The position numbers and the translations under genes are program-made. Below, in pieces: positions 58,625-64,000 of a DNA stretch of 64,000 bases. Origin of the DNA: Camelus bactrianus (taxonomy: Eukaryota; Chordata; Mammalia; Artiodactyla; Camelidae); the NCBI RefSeq assembly GCF_048773025.1, contig NC_133539.1:30515001-30579000 (forward strand), given 5' to 3'. How positions within the stretch are numbered: the first letter of the stretch is position 1; every line of letters begins with the position of its first letter. Under the pieces are notes generated by a model. It was not told the DNA's origin. It saw only the letters and a list, made by a program, of their open reading frames with translations, and did not search any database.

Positions 58625-61045
58625 TGTCTTTCGAAAAAGGAGAAGATGATTAATTTTAGTACAATGGTTTAGTACATCCTTGGTTGGTATATCTCTATGT
58701 CTGTCTGAGGGGTAATACTCTCTCTAGGTTCCAAGGCTGTTTGCTACTGAAATACATCCTTTACTTAGAAGGCCTGAACTGTTCAGAGATGTGAGTAATT
58801 TATGGAAAATTGACTCCCAATAGAAAATCAACTGGTAAACCTTGTTAGACATGCAACCATGGAGACATTCACAAAGTTAGAGCTCTGAAGGCACACTTGT
58901 ATAAATGGTTGGTGGAGAGGTGCAAAAAAAAAATTGAGGATTTAGTCAAAGGATTAGGAGGCATAGTTTTTCGAGCTTTTCAAAAATAACGGGGAGGGGA
59001 GAAATGTGATAATAAGCATTGAGGTTAGAGGTGTTGATGTGTGCCAAATACTGTAGGCCACTTTAGGTCCTCAAAAGATTTTGGAATTACTATTTAAAAA
59101 ATAAGGCAATAATTAAATAATGTAAAATGTGAGGCTATCTTGAACAGAAAAGGGTTATTAAAAAGTATACTTCAGCTATATGAAGAATTAATTTTGTGTT
59201 GAATTAATCAAAAACAAGTTTGAGAAAACCAGTTAAGTCTAACTAAGTGACCATTAGTATATTCTCAGTCAAGGTAGAGATGACTGGACTAGGCTGGTGA
59301 CACTGGAGATGGATTAATTCTCTTGAATCCAGGCACAGAAATTATACAGGGTATGCCTTCATGCATGTAGAATTTAAGGAGTTAATAAACAGGTGGAAAA
59401 GTTCTGGTCCCACTTGGTTTGTTCACTTTGAAACAGGAAGTCCGTGAACTTCTGAAGATTACAGGAGCCATCAGGTCCTCCAAGAATGATGGTTAGAAGG
59501 TTGACATAGGGTTTGAAGCCAAGTGCTGAGTTTTAGCTCAGTATTTTTTGCATTAATTGAATAGGAGTTCATATTAGGAACCAGAGGGAAATGTTAGCCA
59601 TAAGGCAAAGCTACCATGTCATGCATTACCCCAAAACACTGCAAAATTAAATATCATTACAAAATTCATTATGTTCTCAAAGGAGGTTTTTATATTCAGA
59701 AGATTATTTAGAGTTTACTTAGTTTTCAAAGACTAATATTCAATTTATTAAAGTTACAAATTCCCAAACTAGTTCTTCCTTAAGCTTTTATGAAAAATAT
59801 ATTTCTAAGTCTAGTAAAATCTTACCACCCATTTTAATGGGGCTTTGAATAGTGTTTGGCCCCATTTACAAACCTGGTTAATTAAATACCTTCAACAGTT
59901 TAAACTACATCCATAAATTTAATATATTCAATTTCTTCTTAAGTATTCCAATTGTCTAATTAACAAATAAAACCTTACTGAGTACTCAAATAACTCATAT
60001 AAATTTAATATGGTAAGCTAAAGCATAAGTTCTCTTAAATGTTATAATTCTGAATATAATATTAGGAAATCTATATTAATTTCTCAGTTATTAAAATTGG
60101 AATTGTAAAATTAGTTTGCTAAAATTTCAAAAATTATAAAATAAATCACAGGTGCTTAAACAGTAAATATACATGATTTATAAACTTAACACAAAAATAC
60201 TAGTAGTATAAATTTGTTTTAATGCATTTCCGCACTAAATTCTCAATATCCCAGGAGTTAATAATACTGACTCATAAAAAAAAATTATGATCCTAAAAAT
60301 GATTGGCCTCCTCAAGCAAAATTTGGAAGTTCCTTAGGTTGTCTATTGCTCAGATTCAATCTGTACCATAATTTGTAATTTTGATCAACACAATTTTTCT
60401 CTGACCCTAATTTCCTTGCTGAGAATGGTACATTCATCATATTATGGACTGTAATACAAAAGCAAATGGGTGGTAATAGCCCCATATTTGAGCCATTATT
60501 ATTTGATTTCCAAATCAAATTAGAGTCTGAAAATCCAACTCTATTGTCTCTAGTACCTCACTGGATTTAAATAATCTGTTTACCCTTGATCTTTTTTTTT
60601 TTTTTTTTCGTTTTACCTATCTATTTAAGTCTTAGGAATGTTAAGATGGTATGCAGTTGAATTCTGTGTTTTCCAAATCTTTGTCTAGCTTAGGGTTATA
60701 ACTCCTGAGCTCAATGTCCTGGTGGTAGGAGGTGCGGAACTATTCAGAAACTACATGCACACTGATAATCTATAATTTGGGCAACACCTTGAAATCCAAA
60801 GCCTCTTTGATAACTGGGGATGCTACTGCATCTCCAGGCTTTCCGTGGTACAGCCACTACTTCAGATGACTGAAGCTCTAGGCTGAAGATTTCCAAATGT
60901 CCAGTACCTGTTCCTGCCCTGGCCAGAAAGGAAACTGAAAATACCCTTTACTCAGAGGTGTATTACTTAAATGTTCAAATTGTCTAGGGCTTGATTTTTA
61001 GAAAGTAGTGCTACCAAAAAAGCAAAGTTTTGAGATAAACATTTC
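58625..61045. other. Unassigned sequence, no gene seen
   Basis: No gene. Poly(T) of about 18 bases at 60592-60609 without a retroposon next to it. Confidence 0.5.
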
Positions 61046-61050
61046 TGGTC

Positions 61051-61125
61051 AGGAGAGAGTAGTGACTAAGCCTCTGGAATCAGGTTGCCTAGGTTCAAGT
61101 CCTGACACTGACAGTAATATTTATA
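61051..61125 (+). repeat. MIR 5' fragment
   Basis: AGTGACTAAGCCTCTGGAATCAGGTTGCCTAGGTTCAAGTCCTGACACTGACAG corresponds to the MIR start 'ggctctggagccagactgcctgggttcgaatcccggctctgcca'. Confidence 0.72.
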
Positions 61126-61129
61126 GTAA

Positions 61130-63390
61130 TAGTTATTTCTCTTAGACCACACCAGGTAGGTTTTGGAGGAGAATCCAGTGCTCTACTCTAAACTGGAGTA
61201 ACCCTCTTTCTTTTTCTACTCCCCTGCCCATCCATCCCCTGGACTAGTTCCTCCATTTTATGCCTGACCTGTATAACTCAGCCTGAAGGGATAATCATTC
61301 ATATGCTGCTTCCAGACCTTAACTGAATGTTGCAGAGTAAGTGTAGCTGAAACTCGCACTATCTGTACCCACCTTTCCATTCCAGCTATTTCTTACCAGA
61401 CTTCTTTACTTTTTAAACAACCAGTCACACTTTCCTTAATAATTCAGTAGAAGTGCATACGAGGGTAAGGGCACAGTATCTCCACTAAGAAAGGGTAGTT
61501 CCAGGCTTCTGATGAAAGAAACTTCTTTAACTTTTTACTGTACCAATATCTCCAGGACTGTCTCCTGGTAAGTGAGCTCTATTATGATTGCTCATTTTGG
61601 ATCTAATTCTATTCCTCTGTGCTTTTATGCTAAGCTCACATGACATAGTAGAGCAAGACTGACTTATTTCCGTTCAGGCTTAGTCAATCACCTTGCAGGA
61701 TGGGATTATACTCTACACATATAACCTGGTTCTTGTGCTCTGTGTAATCTCGAGGGCATTTACCATAAATGTCACATCTAACTTGTAGCTGGAAATAAAC
61801 ATAGTTGATAATGAGTGCATAATATAGAACATTTGCTTTATCCATTCAGTGGACTTTAGTTTTTAGTGGCTTTGGGAGTTTGTTCTACATATTTTTCTAG
61901 TCTAGTGGTTGTCCTAACTTTTTCTTACCCTCTTCCTTCCTTTGAATTTGCTCCATTTTGCTAGGATCTTGCATGTTTCTGTCATGGCATTCTACATGAC
62001 CATATCTTGGAACTCTGCTCTAGCTTCCCTTTTGATAGAAAGACAGTTTTCCAGTTCTTTTAATCCTCTAAGTCATAGGACTTTTTTAGGTACTTCAGAG
62101 TAGGATGTGCTAAGATAACACTTTGTGTTGTAGAAACATACCTTCCTATATCCAATTTTATCCCATGCTTGTGACTCACTTCTTCGCAGAAAAGAAAATA
62201 AAAGTGAAATGAGTAGATAACTGTATCCTAAAATATGTTCTTATTATAATTTTATTATTTTTTACTTTCTAATTTCTCTTCTTTTCTGATTATTTCTCAA
62301 AGAAACTCAGTAGGAATTTCCAGAGCTTAATAAAATAGATACCTATTGATTGCATATCTTTTTCTTCTGTGTGTAAAAAGTTCAAATAGACTATTCTTTA
62401 ATGAAATGCTAAACTCTTGACCTAATTGCTTTTGATATTTCTAAAGTAAATGTTGAACTGTCTGAGATTTTTTGAGTTATCAATCTGAATCAGACCTTGT
62501 AATATAGCTACCACTGCAGGCTATGTTTGCATCAAGTGAGCTGAGCTGTCGTATCTACAGCTGAATAAGACTTCAAGAAAATTCATCCAATTATTTTTAT
62601 TAATGTCTTAGCTATTTCTTTCCTTGCTCAGTGATTCACATATGCAAAGTGTAAATTGCTCAGGAGTACTTACAAGATTATCTGTCCAAATATCAAAATA
62701 CATTTTTCCTCTTAGTTAAAATATCCTCAAATAGCTAGATACAAACAAACCAAACCAAACCAAAGCAAGACTTTTGTTTTATAGCAACAGTGTTAAGTGA
62801 AATATAGTAAATGCCAATAATAGGTATCTGAATTTTTATTGGCCTTCTTGGATACTGCCATTTGTGAATTGCCACCAAGACAATATATAATTTAATACAT
62901 TTTTCATAAGATAATTAGTTTCTGGGGTCTGATAATATAATGTTTTGTGAATAGTTATTTTGCCTCACATGTTTTCCTCCTTTCTACTCTGTTGTAACAG
63001 TAAAAAATGCTATTTATGTTTGAGAAAAGAAATGTTTGTTTTCCTGTGAGATATTAAATTTCTCTGTCTTTACATTGTTCACAGTGAAAGAAATTTGTGT
63101 GGTAACGTGCAAATGTGTTCACAATTAACTTGTCTTATAAAATCCCAACCATTTTTATTCTCATAGTATACATATTTTCCTATTGAATAATAACATGAAT
63201 TACTTAAATTTTCTTGAAATGTGATCACTGGATTACAAAATGCTTGAGTACATCACTGGTATCCTGTTCTTTAACATTTCTGGAGGGACAGACATTTGAT
63301 AAATTGAATAAAATATAAATTTAAATTATTTTCAGCACAAATTTTTAGAAAAATTGGAAAACAATTTAAAATATAAGAAAATGTCTTAAG
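61130..63390. other. Unassigned sequence, no gene seen
   Basis: No gene and no family recognised, apart from an ACAAACAAACCAAACC tandem run at 62741-62766. Pyrimidine-rich around 61180-61260. Confidence 0.5.
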
Positions 63391-63393
63391 TGA

Positions 63394-64000
63394 CACAATA
63401 GATCAGTTGGACTTAATAAATATCTATAGGCCATTATATCCCAAAACAGCAGAACACAAACTCTTTTTTCAAGTGCACATGAAATGTTCTCAAGGATAGA
63501 TCACATGCTAGGCCTCAAAACAACCCTCCACAAGTTTAAGAGGCTAGATTATATCAATTTTCATTCAGACAATAATAGTAAGAAAGTAGAAATCAACTAT
63601 AGAAAGAAAAATGAGAAAAGAGCAAGCATGTGGAGAATAAACAATATGCTACTAAAAAACCAATGTGTCAGTAAATAAATCAAAGAGTAAATCAGAAAAT
63701 ACCTCAAGACAAGTGAAAATGAAAACACAGTACTCCAAAATCTATGGGCTACAGTAAAAACAGTTCTAAGAGGGAAGTATACAGAGATACAAGCCCTCCT
63801 CAAGAATCAAGAAAAATCTCAAGTAAACAACCTAATATACCACCTAAAAGAATTAGAAAAAGTAGAACAAAGTCCAAAGTCAGCAGAAGAAAGGAAGTAA
63901 TAAAGATCAGAGAGGAAATAAATAATATAGAGATCAAGAAAAACAATAGATCAATGAAACCAAGAGCTGTTTTTTTGAAAAGATAAACAAAATTGATAAA
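63394..64000 (+). mobile_element. LINE-1 ORF2 fragment, runs off the window end
   Basis: Sense L1 ORF2: AAATATCTATAGGCCATTATATCC, CACATGAAATGTTCTCAAGGATAGATCACATGC, AGAAAAATGAGAAAAG, ACAATATGCTACTAAAAAACCAATG, AATCAGAAAATACCTC, ATGGGCTACAGTAAAAACAGTTCTAAGAGGGAAG and GATCAATGAAACCAAGAGC. The 64-codon frame at 63484-63678 reads 'MFSRIDHMLG...INNMLLKNQ', equivalent to the L1 'MFSRIDHMLGHK...LNNMLLNNQ'. The next frame holds 'KVSRRKEVIKIREEINNIEI'. It covers the end of the endonuclease domain into the linker before the RT. The left edge is a 5' truncation near 63394. Frames are broken, so it is inactive. Confidence 0.92.

Overview
The window is mammalian nuclear DNA, AT-rich, with no host gene that I can support. 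No open reading frame exceeds about 118 codons, and none shows a conserved host protein domain, a convincing exon or a processed-mRNA structure. It reads as intergenic or deep-intronic sequence. The best lineage clue is one SINE at 25801-25938. It is derived from tRNA-Ala(AGC), with a TAAA-type linker and a pyrimidine-rich 3' part before the poly(A), which is the layout of the camelid-specific SINE family (Vic-1 type). A young LINE-1 3' end at 7012-7771 has the artiodactyl form. I infer a camelid such as camel, alpaca or llama. That assignment rests on recalled consensus sequences, not on a search.

Layout, left to right. 0-7 kb is mostly unassigned AT-rich DNA with faint L2 and MIR traces. 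7.0-7.8 kb is a 5'-truncated minus-strand L1 with a perfect 11-bp target-site duplication, followed by a perfect 18-bp inverted repeat. 9.0-9.6 kb is an older plus-strand L1 3' end. 11.7-14.9 kb holds MIR and L2 fossils. 18.2-19.3 kb holds a possible LTR fragment and an antisense L1/HAL1 ORF1 relic. 22.5-24.3 kb holds an L2 3' end and a MER20-like hAT element. 24.7-27.9 kb is a block made of an L1M 3' end with a short inverted segment, the camelid SINE and a HAL1-like ORF1 element. 28.1-30.0 kb is a long minus-strand L2 containing an MLT1 LTR. 31.7-33.2 kb is an L1 patch split by another MLT1. 33.7-36.1 kb holds a MIR, MER5A, an MLT1 with an internal 110-bp tandem duplication, and a second unrelated 105-bp tandem duplication. 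37.2-38.6 kb is an L2 carrying a well-preserved ERV1-like solo LTR. 40.4-47.0 kb is a nearly full-length ancient L1 on the minus strand with another solo LTR inserted in it. 47-58.6 kb holds CR1/L3, L1 3' ends, a third LTR, a Tigger-type element, a GC-richer unassigned patch and microsatellites. 63.4 kb to the window end is an L1 ORF2 fragment that runs off the edge.

The elements form age layers: L2, MIR and CR1/L3 first; then MLT1, MER5A, MER20 and Tigger together with L1M/HAL1; then ERV1-like LTRs; finally the artiodactyl L1 and the camelid SINE. No set of genes works together here. I found no new biological system. The items worth a second look are structural: a twin-priming scar, nested insertions, two neighbouring tandem duplications, a hairpin and a GC-richer orphan patch.
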